Positions 26,105-36,611 of a DNA stretch of 64,000 nt are shown in pieces. The first letter of the stretch is position 1, and every line of letters starts with the position of its first letter. Source of the stretch: Actinomycetota bacterium (GTDB taxonomy: Bacteria > Actinomycetota > Acidimicrobiia > Acidimicrobiales > JAJPHE01); the NCBI GenBank assembly GCA_021325435.1, contig JAJPHE010000087.1:1-64000 (forward strand). Direction: 5' to 3'. The notes beneath the pieces were generated by a model, which did no database searches, was not told the origin of the DNA, and was given only the letters and a program-made list of their open reading frames with translations. The translations under genes were made by a program, and so were the position numbers.

Positions 26105-27903
26105 TGGCCGACATCGAGCGTCACGGCTACGACGTGGTCGTGGTCGGCGCCGGCGGCGCCGGCCTGCGGGCGGCCATCGAGGCCCACGCCTCCGGGGCCC
26201 GGACGGCGATCGTGTGCAAGTCGTTGCTGGGCAAGGCTCACACCGTGATGGCCGAGGGCGGCATCGCCGCCGCCATGGGCAACGTGTGGTCCGAGGACAA
26301 CTGGAAGGTCCACTTCCGGGACACCATGCGCGGTGGCAAGATGCTGAACAACTGGCGCATGGCCCAGCTCCACGCCCAGGAGGCGCCGGCCCGGGTGCTC
26401 GAGCTGGAGGAGTGGGGCGCCCTGTTCGACCGGACCAAGGAAGGTCTGATCAGCCAGCGCGACTTCGGCGGCCACCGCTACGCCCGCCTGGCCCACGTCG
26501 GGGACCGCACCGGCCTCGAGATGATCCGGACCCTCCAGCAGCGGGCCGTCTCCCTCGGCATCGACGTGTTCATGGAGTGCCAGGTCCACCGGCTCATCCG
26601 CGACGAGGACCGGGTCGCCGGCGCCCTCGCCTACTGGCGGGAGAGCGGCCGCTTCGTGCTGTTCCGCACCAAGGCGGTCATCCTCGCCACCGGCGGCATC
26701 GGCAAGGCGTTCCAGGTGACGTCGAACTCCTGGGAGTACACCGGCGACGGACACTCCCTCGCCCTGTGGAGCGGTGCCGACCTCATCGACATGGAGTTCG
26801 TCCAGTTCCACCCGACGGGCATGGTCTGGCCCCCGTCGGTGCGGGGCATCCTCGTGACCGAGAGCGTCCGGGGCGACGGCGGCGTGCTGCGCAACAGCGA
26901 GGGGCGCCGCTTCATGTTCGACTACATCCCCGAGGTGTTCGCCTCGGAGACGGCCGACACCGAGGCCGAGGCCGACCGCTGGTACGACGACCACATCAAC
27001 AACCGCCGCCCCCCTGAGCTGCTGCCCCGCGACGAGGTGGCCCGGGCCATCAACTCCGAGGTCAAGGCCGGACGGGGCACCGAGCACGGCGGCGTCTTCC
27101 TCGACATCGCCTCGCGCCGCTCGGCCGACTACATCCGCCGGCGGCTGCCGTCCATGTACCACCAGTTCAAGGAGCTGGCCGACGTGGACATCACCGCCGC
27201 CCCCTTCGAGATCGGCCCCACCTGCCACTACGTCATGGGAGGGGTGAAGGTCGACGCCGACACCGCGGCGTCAACCATCCCCGGCCTGTACGCCGCCGGC
27301 GAGGTGGCCGGGGGCATGCACGGCTCCAACCGCCTGGGCGGGAACTCCCTCGGGGACCTGCTGGTGTTCGGGCGCCGGGCCGGCATGGCCGCCGCCGAGT
27401 ACGCCGCCGGCCTGGGCGCCGAACCCAACGTGGAGGAGGCCGAGGTCGACCAGCTGATCCGCCGGGCCCTCGAGCCGTTCGAGCGGTCCGGAGGCGAGAA
27501 CCCCTACTCGCTGCAGTACGAGCTGCAGGACACCATGCACAACCTGGTGGGCATCATCCGCACCCGGTCCGAGCTGGAGCAGGCCATCGAGGCCGTCGGC
27601 AAGCTGCGCGAGCGGGCCAGGAACGTCACCGTCGAGGGCCACCGGCAGTTCAACCCCGGCTGGCACCTCGCCCTCGACCTCGAGTCGCTCCTCACCGTGT
27701 CGGAGGCGGTGGCCCGCTGCGCCCTGCTGCGGGAAGAGTCCCGCGGCGGCCACACCAGAGACGACTTCCCGAAGACCGACCCCGAGTGGGCCAAGGTCAA
27801 CAACACCGTCCGCAAGAAGGGTGACGAGGTGAACATCGAGCAGGTGCCCCTGCCGGAGATGCCCGACGAGCTGAAGACGCTGTTCGAGGAGCCGGCCAAG
27901 TGA
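26104..27903 (+). CDS. sdhA: succinate dehydrogenase/fumarate reductase flavoprotein subunit
   Basis: FAD motif VVVVGAGGAGLRAAIEA, HTVMAEGGIAAAMGN, EFVQFHPTGMVWP, GEVAGGMHGSNRLGGNSLGDLLVFG. Confidence 0.97.
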   Translation: MADIERHGYDVVVVGAGGAGLRAAIEAHASGARTAIVCKSLLGKAHTVMAEGGIAAAMGNVWSEDNWKVHFRDTMRGGKMLNNWRMAQLHAQEAPARVLELEEWGALFDRTKEGLISQRDFGGHRYARLAHVGDRTGLEMIRTLQQRAVSLGIDVFMECQVHRLIRDEDRVAGALAYWRESGRFVLFRTKAVILATGGIGKAFQVTSNSWEYTGDGHSLALWSGADLIDMEFVQFHPTGMVWPPSVRGILVTESVRGDGGVLRNSEGRRFMFDYIPEVFASETADTEAEADRWYDDHINNRRPPELLPRDEVARAINSEVKAGRGTEHGGVFLDIASRRSADYIRRRLPSMYHQFKELADVDITAAPFEIGPTCHYVMGGVKVDADTAASTIPGLYAAGEVAGGMHGSNRLGGNSLGDLLVFGRRAGMAAAEYAAGLGAEPNVEEAEVDQLIRRALEPFERSGGENPYSLQYELQDTMHNLVGIIRTRSELEQAIEAVGKLRERARNVTVEGHRQFNPGWHLALDLESLLTVSEAVARCALLREESRGGHTRDDFPKTDPEWAKVNNTVRKKGDEVNIEQVPLPEMPDELKTLFEEPAK

Positions 27904-28649
27904 GCGACCAGGTCACCATGAAGGTCTGGCGGGGCGACACCGACGGCGGCGGCTTCCACGAGTTCGCCGTCGAGGCCCGCGAGGGCGAGGTCGTCCTCGA
28001 CGTCATCCACCGCATCCAGGCCACCCAGGCCAACGACCTGGCCGTGCGCTGGAACTGCAAGGCCGGCAAGTGCGGCTCGTGCAGCGCCGAGATCAACGGG
28101 CTCCCCCGCCTCATGTGCATGACCCGCATGAGCACCTTCGAGCCGGGCCAGCCCATCACCGTGGCGCCCATGAAGACCTTCCCGGTGATGAAGGACCTGG
28201 TAACCGACGTCTCGTTCAACTTCGAGATGGCCAAGCGGATCCCGGCGTTCTCCCCCCGCCCGCCCGACGCCGACGGCAAGCGGCGCATGGCCCAGCGCGA
28301 CGTGGAACGTTCCCAGGAGTTCCGCAAGTGCATCGAGTGCTTCCTCTGCCAGAACGTCTGCCACGTCATCCGCGACCACGAGGAGAACAAGCAGCACTTC
28401 GCCGGCCCCCGCTTCCTCATGCGCATCACCGAGCTGGAGATGCACCCCCTCGACACCGGGGACCGCATCCCGTTGGCCCGCGAGGAGCTCGGCATCCCCT
28501 ACTGCAACATCACCAAGTGCTGCACCGAGGTGTGTCCCGAGCACATCCACATCACCGACAACGCCCTGATCCCGCTCAAGGAGCGGGTCGTCGACCACTA
28601 CTTCGACCCCATCGTGTGGCTGGGTCGCAAGATCCGCCGCAAGGGCTGA
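27900..28649 (+). CDS. sdhB: succinate dehydrogenase/fumarate reductase iron-sulfur subunit
   Basis: WNCKAGKCGSCSAEING; CIECFLCQNVC; CCTEVCPEHIHI. Confidence 0.97.
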   Translation: MSDQVTMKVWRGDTDGGGFHEFAVEAREGEVVLDVIHRIQATQANDLAVRWNCKAGKCGSCSAEINGLPRLMCMTRMSTFEPGQPITVAPMKTFPVMKDLVTDVSFNFEMAKRIPAFSPRPPDADGKRRMAQRDVERSQEFRKCIECFLCQNVCHVIRDHEENKQHFAGPRFLMRITELEMHPLDTGDRIPLAREELGIPYCNITKCCTEVCPEHIHITDNALIPLKERVVDHYFDPIVWLGRKIRRKG

Positions 28650-28659
28650 GCCGGCCGGC

Positions 28660-29772
28660 GTGCAGGCGGCTCCGGTCGGGCCGGCCGATGACTACCCGGT
28701 GCACCAGTCGTCGGCGCCGCTGCGCGACCCCGGCCACGAGCGCAACCTCTACGACCGCTTCTTCCTGAACGGCTACCTGGCCGACGGGTCCCTCTTCTTC
28801 GCCCTGGCCCTCGGCCACTACCCCGGACGCAACGTGGCCGACGCCGCCTTCTCGGTGGTCGTCGACGGGACCCAGCACAACCTGCGGGCCTCCCGCGCCC
28901 TCGGCGCAGACCGCCTCGACACCTCGGTAGGCCCCATCCGGCTCACCATCGAGGAGCCGCTGCGCCGGGTGCGGCTCGAGATCGACGACTCCGGGCCGAC
29001 CGGGGCCGGATCGGGGATGTCGGCGTCGCTCACCTTCGAGGCCCGGGGCCCGGTGTTCCAGGAGCCGCCGTTCCTGCGCCGCTCCGGTCCCTTGGTCACG
29101 ATGGACTACACCCGGATGACCCAGAACGGGGCCTGGTCGGGCACGGTGACCGCCGCCGGCCACACCGTCGCAGTGGAGCCGGCCACCTGCTGGGGGACCA
29201 AGGACCGCTCGTGGGGCTTCCGCCCGGTGGGCGAGCGCCAGGCCGGCGGCCAGCCCGAGCTGCCCGCCTTCTACTGGCTGTGGGCGCCCATGAACTTCGC
29301 CGACGCCTGCGGCCACTTCGACGTCAACGAGGAGCCCGACGGCACCCGCTGGCACGAGAACGCCATGTGGTCGGCCGCCGACCCCGCCGCCCCCGTCGAG
29401 GTCGGCACCGCCTCCTACGGCATCGACTGGCGGTCGGGGACCCGCCACGCCGCCGGGGCGGAGATAGCCCTGGACCTGGCGGGCGGCCGCCGGCAGGTGC
29501 GGCTCACGCCGCTGTTCAACTTCTACATGCAGGGCATCGGCTACACCCATCCCACCTGGGGTCACGGCATGTGGGTCGGCCCAGACGCCCGGGCCTACGA
29601 CTCGCTGGTGACGGCCGAGGCCGACGCCGCCTCCCCCCTCCATCTGCACGTCCAGGCCCTGTGCCGGCTGGAGCGCGACGACGGCGTCTCCGGAGTCGGC
29701 ATCCTCGAGCAGCTGATCGTCGGGCCCCACCACCCGTCCGGGTTCAAGGACCTGCTCGACATGCACGCCTGA
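28660..29772 (+). CDS. hypothetical protein, AttH/CrtC-like beta-barrel suspected
   Basis: SWGFRPVG...FYWLWAPMNF pattern; family assignment weak. Confidence 0.6.
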   Translation: MQAAPVGPADDYPVHQSSAPLRDPGHERNLYDRFFLNGYLADGSLFFALALGHYPGRNVADAAFSVVVDGTQHNLRASRALGADRLDTSVGPIRLTIEEPLRRVRLEIDDSGPTGAGSGMSASLTFEARGPVFQEPPFLRRSGPLVTMDYTRMTQNGAWSGTVTAAGHTVAVEPATCWGTKDRSWGFRPVGERQAGGQPELPAFYWLWAPMNFADACGHFDVNEEPDGTRWHENAMWSAADPAAPVEVGTASYGIDWRSGTRHAAGAEIALDLAGGRRQVRLTPLFNFYMQGIGYTHPTWGHGMWVGPDARAYDSLVTAEADAASPLHLHVQALCRLERDDGVSGVGILEQLIVGPHHPSGFKDLLDMHA

Positions 29773-29779
29773 GGCTGGT

Positions 29780-30178
29780 GTGGCCGAGTTCCTGAGCCCG
29801 GAGTGGATCACCGAGATGGAGCGGGCGGCGGCGGCGACCCTGGACGGCGAGGCGGCCACGGTGTCGCTGGCCATCCGCCAGGTGGTCACCGGCCCGGACG
29901 GGGCCGCGCTCGGCGACTACGTCATCCGCCTCGAAGGGGGGCGGCTGGCGGTGACGGCCGGTCCGGGGGCGGGATCCGACGTGACCTTCACCGCCGACCT
30001 CGACACGGCCGTGGCCCTGGCCCGGGGGGAGCTCGACCCCCAAACCGCCTTCATGTCCGGGCGGGTCCGGGTCGGCGGCGAGGTCGGGCGGCTCCTCGCC
30101 GCCCGGGAGGCGCTGGCCGCCCTCGGGGACCTCTTCGCCTCGGTCCGGGCCGCGACGTCCTACCAAACCCTGACGTGA
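29780..30178 (+). CDS. SCP2 sterol-binding domain protein
   Basis: YVIRLEGGRLAVTAGPGAGSDVTFTADLDTAVALARGELDPQTAFMSGRVRVGGEVGRLL. Confidence 0.85.
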   Translation: MAEFLSPEWITEMERAAAATLDGEAATVSLAIRQVVTGPDGAALGDYVIRLEGGRLAVTAGPGAGSDVTFTADLDTAVALARGELDPQTAFMSGRVRVGGEVGRLLAAREALAALGDLFASVRAATSYQTLT

Positions 30179-30191
30179 CCTTGGGCCCGAG

Positions 30192-30206
30192 CCGGCCGGA
30201 GGCCGG
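30192..30206. terminator. perfect hairpin CCGGCC-GGA-GGCCGG after the SCP2 gene
   Basis: Stem-loop starting 14 nt past the stop; no U-tract. Confidence 0.3.
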
Positions 30207-30252
30207 GGGGCTACATTCGCGGCATCACCCGTTCGACAGAAGGGGGCACAGC

Positions 30253-30468
30253 GTGGCCTTGACCGAGGTGATCGACGACCACGTCCTCAAGCGCTACCGC
30301 GAGCTACTGGACGCCGAGGACACCGCCTTTGACGAGCTCGAGCACGCCTACGAGGACGGCGACCGAGCCCATTTCGAGGCGGACCTGGCTTCGTGGCAGT
30401 CCGCGGTCCGGCGCAAGCTGGCCTACCTGAAGCGCCTCGGTCTGCTCGTTCCCGACGGCGAGGACTGA
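30253..30468 (+). CDS. small hypothetical protein, 71 aa
   Basis: GTG start preceded by purine-rich agaaggggg; VALTEVIDDHVLKRYRELLDAEDTAFDELEHAYEDGDRAHFEADLASWQSAVRRKLAYLKRLGLLVPDGED. Confidence 0.6.
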   Translation: MALTEVIDDHVLKRYRELLDAEDTAFDELEHAYEDGDRAHFEADLASWQSAVRRKLAYLKRLGLLVPDGED

Positions 30469-30473
30469 GGGGC

Positions 30474-31466
30474 TCAGCCGATCAGGTCCTTCACCTCGGA
30501 CCGCTCGGCCTCGAGCTCCTCGGTGGTGATGCGGATCCGCTCGCGGGCGAAGTCGTCCAGGTCCAGCCCCTCGACCACCTGCCACGACTTGCCGTCGGAG
30601 CGGACGGGGAAGCCGAACTGCAGCCCCTCGGGGATCCCGTACTCACCCCGGCTGGTGACGGCGAGCGACACCCAGTCGCCCTCGGGGGTGGGCTGGGCGA
30701 TGCTGCGGATCGAGTCGATGGCGGCGTTGGCGGCGGAGGCGGCCGAGGACTGACCCCGGGCGTCGATGATGGCCGCACCCCGCTTCTGCACGGTGGTGAG
30801 GAACTCCCCCTCGAGCCAGGCCCGGTCGCCGATCACCTCGGTGGCCGGCCGCCCCGAGATCTTGGCGTGGGTGAAGTCCGGGAACTGGGTGGCGGAGTGG
30901 TTGCCCCAGACGCCGACGTTGGTCACCTCGGCCACGGGCACCCCGGCCTTGCGGGCCAGCTGGGCCACGGCCCGGTTCTGGTCGAGGCGGGTCATGGCGA
31001 ACCAGCGGTCGTCGGGGACCTCCGGGGCGTTGGCCCGGGCGATCAGGCAGTTGGTGTTGCACGGGTTGCCGACCACCAGCACCCGCACGTCGTCGGCGGC
31101 GTGGGCGGCGATGGCCTGGCCCTGGGGCTTGAAGATGCCGCCGTTGACGTTGAGCAGGTCGCCCCGCTCCATGCCGGCCTTGCGGGGCATGGCCCCGACC
31201 AGCATGGCCCACGACGTGCCGTCGAAGGCGGTGGCCAGGTCGGAGGTGGCCACCACGTCGGCCAGCAATGGGAAGGCGCAGTCGTCGAGCTCCATCACCA
31301 CGCCGTCGAGGGCCTTCATGGCCGGCTCGATCTCGAGCAGGCGCAACACGACCGGCTGCTCGGGCCCAAGCATCTCCCCGGCGGCGATGCGGAACAGCAG
31401 CGAGTAGCCGATCTGCCCGGCGGCGCCGGTGACAGTGACATGGGCTGGCTTCTGGGTGGCGGCCAT
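30474..31466 (-). CDS. mdh: malate dehydrogenase
   Basis: [23 protein letters not shown]...[14 protein letters not shown]...MTRLDQNRA...[11 protein letters not shown]. Confidence 0.97.
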   Translation of the reverse strand: MAATQKPAHVTVTGAAGQIGYSLLFRIAAGEMLGPEQPVVLRLLEIEPAMKALDGVVMELDDCAFPLLADVVATSDLATAFDGTSWAMLVGAMPRKAGMERGDLLNVNGGIFKPQGQAIAAHAADDVRVLVVGNPCNTNCLIARANAPEVPDDRWFAMTRLDQNRAVAQLARKAGVPVAEVTNVGVWGNHSATQFPDFTHAKISGRPATEVIGDRAWLEGEFLTTVQKRGAAIIDARGQSSAASAANAAIDSIRSIAQPTPEGDWVSLAVTSRGEYGIPEGLQFGFPVRSDGKSWQVVEGLDLDDFARERIRITTEELEAERSEVKDLIG

Positions 31467-31477
31467 GGCCGGGGACA

Positions 31478-32692
31478 CTACGCCATCGCCTTCTGGAGAT
31501 TGGAGTCCAGCGCGTCGAGGAACTCCTCGGTGGTGAGCCAGGGCTGGTCCGGCCCCACCAGGAGTGCGAGGTCCTTGGTCATCTGGCCCGACTCGACGGT
31601 GTCCACGCACACCCGCTCGAGGGTCTCGGCGAAGCCGATCACGTCCGGGGTGTCGTCGAGCTTGCCCCGGAAGGCCAGGCCACGAGTCCAGGCGAAGATC
31701 GACGCGATCGGGTTGGTGGAGGTCTTCTCCCCCCGCTGGTGGGCCCGGTAGTGGCGGGTGACGGTGCCGTGGGCCGCCTCCGCCTCGCACGTTCTGCCGT
31801 CGGGTGTCATAAGCACCGACGTCATCAGCCCGAGCGACCCGAAGCCCTGGGCCACGGTGTCGCTCTGCACGTCGCCGTCGTAGTTCTTGCACGCCCACAC
31901 GTAGCCGCCCTCCCACTTGAGGGCCTGGGCGACCATGTCGTCGATGAGGCGGTGCTCGTAGGTGAGGCCGGCCGCCTCGAACTCGGCTTTGAACTCGGTC
32001 TCGAACACCTCCTGGAACAGGTCCTTGAAGCGCCCGTCGTAGGCCTTGAGGATGGTGTTCTTGGTCGACAGGTAGACCGGGTAGCCCCGGTCGAGGCCGT
32101 AGCGGAAGGCGGCCCGGGCGAAGTCGCGGATCGAGTCGTCGTAGTTGTACATGCCCATGGCCACGCCGCCGCCCGGGTAATGGGCCACCTCGAACTGCAT
32201 CGGCGAGCCGCCGTCGTCGGGCACGTAGCTGATGGTCACCGTGCCGGGGCCGGGGACCACGAAGTCGGTCGCCTTGTACTGGTCGGCGTGGGCGTGACGG
32301 CCGATGACGATGGGCTTGGTCCAGTTGGGCACCAGCCGGGGGATGTTGCGGCAGATGATCGGCTCGCGGAACACGACCCCGCCGAGGATGTTGCGGATGG
32401 TGCCGTTGGGCGACTTCCACATCTGCTTGAGCCCGAACTCGGCGACCCGGGCCTCGTCGGGGGTGATGGTGGCGCACTTGACGCCGACGCCGTGGGCCTT
32501 GATGGCCTCGGCCGCGTCCACGGTCACCTGGTCGTCGGTGGCGTCGCGGTGCTCGATGCCGAGGTCGAAATAGAGGAGCTCGACGCCGAGGTAGGGCAGG
32601 ATCAGCTTCTCTTTGATGAACTGCCAGATGATGCGGGTCATCTCGTCGCCGTCGAGCTCGACGACGGGGTTACGGACTTCGATCTTGGGCAC
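31478..32692 (-). CDS. icd: NADP-dependent isocitrate dehydrogenase
   Basis: [25 protein letters not shown]...[20 protein letters not shown]...[29 protein letters not shown]. Confidence 0.97.
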   Translation of the reverse strand: MPKIEVRNPVVELDGDEMTRIIWQFIKEKLILPYLGVELLYFDLGIEHRDATDDQVTVDAAEAIKAHGVGVKCATITPDEARVAEFGLKQMWKSPNGTIRNILGGVVFREPIICRNIPRLVPNWTKPIVIGRHAHADQYKATDFVVPGPGTVTISYVPDDGGSPMQFEVAHYPGGGVAMGMYNYDDSIRDFARAAFRYGLDRGYPVYLSTKNTILKAYDGRFKDLFQEVFETEFKAEFEAAGLTYEHRLIDDMVAQALKWEGGYVWACKNYDGDVQSDTVAQGFGSLGLMTSVLMTPDGRTCEAEAAHGTVTRHYRAHQRGEKTSTNPIASIFAWTRGLAFRGKLDDTPDVIGFAETLERVCVDTVESGQMTKDLALLVGPDQPWLTTEEFLDALDSNLQKAMA

Positions 32693-32733
32693 CGCGTCAG
32701 CCTAGCCAGGGGGCCCGTGGGCCCTTCCCGGGG

Positions 32734-33600
32734 CTAGCCGCGGGCGCTGAGGCCCAGGTTGGCGTAGATCTCGCGGGTCGCGGTCGAGGTGTTGAGGGTG
32801 TAGAAGTGCATCCCCGGCACCCCTTCCCCGAGCAGCCGGTCGCACAGTTCCGACGCCAGCTCGATGCCCGCCCGGCGGACCGCCTCGGCGTCGGGGGCGG
32901 CGGCCTCGAGGCGCTCCACCCACTCGGGCGGCACGGCGGCGCCCATCGTCGCCATACGGGGCACCGACGACAGCGAAGTCACCGGCATGATGCCGGGGAT
33001 CACCGGCTTGTCGACCCCCAGGCGGCGCAGGTCCTCGACCAGGCCGAAGTACTCCTCGGCCCGGAAGAAGAACTGGGTGATGGCGAAGTCGGCGGCGAGG
33101 AGCTTCTCGGCCAGGTGGCGGCGATCGGTGGCCAGATCGGGTGAGCGGGGATGGCCGACGGGGTGGGCCGCCACCCCCAGGGAGAACCCGCCGATGGCCC
33201 GGGCCAGGTCGACCAGCTCGAGGGCGTGGGCCAGCTCGCCTTCGGCCGCGTTCGGGTCCTTGGGCGGGTCGCCGCCCAGGGCCAGCAGGTTCTCGATGCC
33301 GGCCTTGCGGTAGTCGACGAGTATCTCGGCCAGCTCGAGGCGGGTGTGGGCCACGCAGATGAGGTGGGCCATCGGGTTCAGCGTCGTGGTGCGCAGCATG
33401 CCCGTGACGAGGTCGTAGGTGCGCTGGCGCGACTCGCGCCCGCCCCGGTAGGTGACCGACACGAACGAGGGGGCCAGCGGCTCCAGCTCGCGCAGGGTGC
33501 GAACGAGGGTCGCCTGCTCCTGGTCGTTCTTCGGGGGGAAGAACTCGAACGAGAAGGTCCGCCCTGCCCCGAGCAGGTCGGCGATCCGGGCCATGGCCAC
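32734..33600 (-). CDS. metF: methylenetetrahydrofolate reductase
   Basis: FSFEFFPPKNDQEQ...SVTYRGG...NLLALGGDPP...FAITQFFFRAEEYF...PGIMPVTS. Confidence 0.95.
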   Translation of the reverse strand: MAMARIADLLGAGRTFSFEFFPPKNDQEQATLVRTLRELEPLAPSFVSVTYRGGRESRQRTYDLVTGMLRTTTLNPMAHLICVAHTRLELAEILVDYRKAGIENLLALGGDPPKDPNAAEGELAHALELVDLARAIGGFSLGVAAHPVGHPRSPDLATDRRHLAEKLLAADFAITQFFFRAEEYFGLVEDLRRLGVDKPVIPGIMPVTSLSSVPRMATMGAAVPPEWVERLEAAAPDAEAVRRAGIELASELCDRLLGEGVPGMHFYTLNTSTATREIYANLGLSARG

Positions 33601-33636
33601 GAAGGGTAGTGGCCGGCGGGGACGGCCCCTTTCGGA

Positions 33637-34497
33637 TTAGCCGGCCGCCGCCCGGCGCTCGGCGGCCTCCACCGTGTTGCGCATCAGCATGGCGACGGTC
33701 GTCGGCCCGACGCCGCCCACCCGGGGGGTGATCCACCCGGCGACCTCCTCGACCGACTCGTCGACGTCGGGCAGCAGGGTCTTGCCCTGGTAGCGGACGC
33801 CGGCGCCCACCACGACCGAGCCGGGGCGGACGTGTTCGGGCTGGATGACGCCGGGCACGCCGGCCGCCGCCACCAGGATGTCGGCCCGGCGGGTGTGCTC
33901 GGCCCAGTCGGGCACGCCGGTGTGGACCACGGTGACGGCGGCGTTGGCCGTGGGTCGCTTCTGGGACAGCAGCAGGGAGAGGGGCCGGCCGAGGGTGACG
34001 CCCCGGCCCAGGATGACTACGTGGCGGCCGGAGACGGGCACGTCGTAGTAGGCCAGCAGCGTCTCGATGCCGGCGGGCGTGCACGGCACCGGTCCGGGCA
34101 GCGACATGGCCAGCCGGCCCATGTTGTAGGGGTGGAGCCCGTCGACGTCCTTGTCCGGGTCCATGAGGGCGAGGGCCCGGTCGAAGTCGATCTGGGGCGG
34201 CGGCGGGTGCTGAAAGAGGATCCCGTCGACGGCCGGGTCGTCGCTCAGCCGACGGACGGCGTCGTCCACCTCCTGCTGGGTGGTGTCGGCCGGCAGGTGC
34301 ACGTGGGGGGAGAGGATGCCGAGAGTGGCCGCCTTCTCCTGCTTCATGCGGATGTAGCGGGCGCTGGGGGCGTCGTCGCCGACCAGGATGGTGGCCAACC
34401 CGACCGTCTTGCCGGCCGAGCTGAGCTTCTCCACCCGGCGGGCGACGTCTTCGAAGACCGCCTCAGCGACCGGGCCACCCGGCATGAGGACGGCCAT
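33637..34497 (-). CDS. folD: FolD (methylenetetrahydrofolate dehydrogenase/cyclohydrolase)
   Basis: YIRMKQEKAATLGI; DKDVDGLHPYNMGRLAM; PCTPAGIETLL; PRVGGVGPTTVAMLMRNT. Confidence 0.93.
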   Translation of the reverse strand: MAVLMPGGPVAEAVFEDVARRVEKLSSAGKTVGLATILVGDDAPSARYIRMKQEKAATLGILSPHVHLPADTTQQEVDDAVRRLSDDPAVDGILFQHPPPPQIDFDRALALMDPDKDVDGLHPYNMGRLAMSLPGPVPCTPAGIETLLAYYDVPVSGRHVVILGRGVTLGRPLSLLLSQKRPTANAAVTVVHTGVPDWAEHTRRADILVAAAGVPGVIQPEHVRPGSVVVGAGVRYQGKTLLPDVDESVEEVAGWITPRVGGVGPTTVAMLMRNTVEAAERRAAAG

Positions 34498-36002
34498 CAG
34501 TGACGGAAGTGGCGCTCGCCGGTGAGGACCATGGCGATGCCGAGCTCGTCGGCGGCGGCGATGACCTCGTCGTCGCGCATCGACCCGCCGGGCTGGATGA
34601 CGGCGGTGACCCCGGAGGCGGCCACCGCCTCCAGCCCGTCGGCGAAGGGGAAGAAGGCGTCGGATGCGGCCGCGCCACCCTTGGCCCGGTCGCCCGCCTT
34701 GCGGGCGGCGATCTCGCCGGAGTCGAGCCGGCTGGGCTGGCCGGCGCCGATGCCGACCGCCTGGCCGTCGCGCACGACGCAGATGGCGTTCGACTTCACA
34801 TAGGCGCAGATCCGCCAGGCCAGGTCGAGGTCGCGCCACTGGGAGTCGGTCGGCGCCACCTTGGTGACCACCCGCCAGCTGTCGCGCCCGGCTTCGAAGC
34901 GGTCGACCTCCTGGACGAGGAAGCCGGCGTCGAGGCGGCGGTAGTCGAGGCGGTCGCGCCCCGGCGGCCGGCCCTCGAGGACCCGCATGTTCTTGCGCTT
35001 GGCAGCGAAGCGGTCGAGCACCCCGTCGTCGAAACCCGGGGCGATGAGCACGTCGGCCTTGGGATTGGAGACGATGTCCTCGGCCAGGGCCGACGAGACG
35101 GGCCGGTTGAGAGCGACGATGCCGCCGAAGGCCGACACCGGGTCGCATTCGAAGGCTCTTTCGTAGGCGGCGGCGATGTCGTCGGCCACCGCCACGCCAC
35201 AGGGGTTGGCGTGCTTGATGATGGCCACCGCCGGCTCGTCGGTGCCGAGGTCGTGCACCAGCTGCCAGGCCGCCTCGGCGTCGAACAGGTTGAGGTAGGA
35301 CAGCTCCATGCCGCCGTGCTGGCGCACCGAGTCCCACCAGCCGGTGCGGCCGATCTGGCGGTAGCGGGCGCCGACCTGGTGGGGGTTCTCTCCGTAGCGC
35401 AGGTCCTGGGCCCGCTCCAGGGCGACGTGAAGGGTGGCGGGCAGCGCCTCGCCGTCCTCGGCGTCGAACCAGGTGACGATGTCGGCGTCGTAGGCGGCGG
35501 TGTGGGCGAAGGCGGAGCGGGCGAGGCGCCGGCGGGTGGCGTCCGACAGGGCCCCCTCGCGGCGGATCTCGTCGAGCACCGAGCCGTAGTCCGCCGGGTC
35601 GACGACCACGCCCACGTGAGCGTGGTTCTTGGCCGCGGCCCGCACCATGGTGGGTCCGCCGATGTCGATCAGCTCGATCGACGGGTCGGAGCGGAACGGG
35701 TACAGGTTCACCACCACCAGGTCGATGGGGGCGACGCCGAGGCGGTCCAGGTCGTCCAGGTGGGACTGCTTGGAGCGGTCGGCGAGAATGCCGGCGTGCA
35801 CCGCCGGGTGCAAGGTGACGACCCGGTGGTCGAGGATCTCGGCGAAGCCGGTGAGGTCGGCCAGGTCGCGGTGGGCGATGTTGGCCTCGGCCAGGGCCCG
35901 GCCCGTTCCGCCGCTGGAGACCAGCTCCCAGCCGGCGTCGACCAGCCCCTGGGCCAGAGCGACGATGCCGGTCTTGTCGTAGACGGAGAGCAGAGCTCTC
36001 AC
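34497..36002 (-). CDS. purH: bifunctional AICAR formyltransferase/IMP cyclohydrolase
   Basis: RALLSVYDKTGIVALAQGL...SSGGTGRAL...GPTMVRAAAKNHAHVGVVVDP...LRYGENPHQ...KHANPCGVA. Confidence 0.97.
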   Translation of the reverse strand: MRALLSVYDKTGIVALAQGLVDAGWELVSSGGTGRALAEANIAHRDLADLTGFAEILDHRVVTLHPAVHAGILADRSKQSHLDDLDRLGVAPIDLVVVNLYPFRSDPSIELIDIGGPTMVRAAAKNHAHVGVVVDPADYGSVLDEIRREGALSDATRRRLARSAFAHTAAYDADIVTWFDAEDGEALPATLHVALERAQDLRYGENPHQVGARYRQIGRTGWWDSVRQHGGMELSYLNLFDAEAAWQLVHDLGTDEPAVAIIKHANPCGVAVADDIAAAYERAFECDPVSAFGGIVALNRPVSSALAEDIVSNPKADVLIAPGFDDGVLDRFAAKRKNMRVLEGRPPGRDRLDYRRLDAGFLVQEVDRFEAGRDSWRVVTKVAPTDSQWRDLDLAWRICAYVKSNAICVVRDGQAVGIGAGQPSRLDSGEIAARKAGDRAKGGAAASDAFFPFADGLEAVAASGVTAVIQPGGSMRDDEVIAAADELGIAMVLTGERHFRH

Positions 36003-36556
36003 GGGATCACCCCTTCGATGAACTGGCGGATGGTGGCCGGATAGAGCCGGCGCTCCACGCTCTTGATGCGCTCGTGGAGGGATTCGACGGTGTCCCCCGG
36101 CAGGACGGGCACCGCCTCCTGGGCGAGGATCGGCCCGGCGTCGACGTCGAGGGTGGCGACGTGCACGGTGCAGCCGGTGAGCTTCACCCCGGCGGCGAGG
36201 GCCTCTTCGACCGAGTGCCATCCGGGGAAGGCGGGCAGCAGGGCCGGGTGGGTGTTGAGGATCCGCCCCGGGTAGGCGTCGTGGATCGGCTTGTCGAGCA
36301 CGGTGCCGAAGCCGGCCATGACGACCAGGGCCACGTCGTGGGCGGCGAGGGCGTCGACCACCTGGTGGGTGTAGGCCAGCCGGTCGAAGTCGCGCCCGAA
36401 GGTGCGGGGCAGCTCGACCACGGGGACACCGGCCCGGCGGGCGACGTCGGTGGCCCGGCACACCCGGTCGACGACCACCACGGCGACGTCGAGGCCTTCG
36501 TCGAGGATGGAGGAAAGGTTCGTGCCGCTACCCGACGCCAGAACCCCGATCCTCAC
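35999..36556 (-). CDS. purN: phosphoribosylglycinamide formyltransferase
   Basis: IGVLASGSGTNLSSIL...MAGFGTVL...RILNTHPALLPAFPG...GCTVHVATLDVDAGPIL. Confidence 0.97.
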   Translation of the reverse strand: MRIGVLASGSGTNLSSILDEGLDVAVVVVDRVCRATDVARRAGVPVVELPRTFGRDFDRLAYTHQVVDALAAHDVALVVMAGFGTVLDKPIHDAYPGRILNTHPALLPAFPGWHSVEEALAAGVKLTGCTVHVATLDVDAGPILAQEAVPVLPGDTVESLHERIKSVERRLYPATIRQFIEGVIP

Positions 36557-36611
36557 GGAAGAACGCTACCAGCGGGTTCGCGACCCCACGCGGGTCATCG
36601 GCCGATGACAG

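Noticed and set aside
31467-32477. N-terminal extension of the mdh ORF (30474..32477)
   Set aside because: Out-of-frame translation of icd; mdh starts at ATG 31466.
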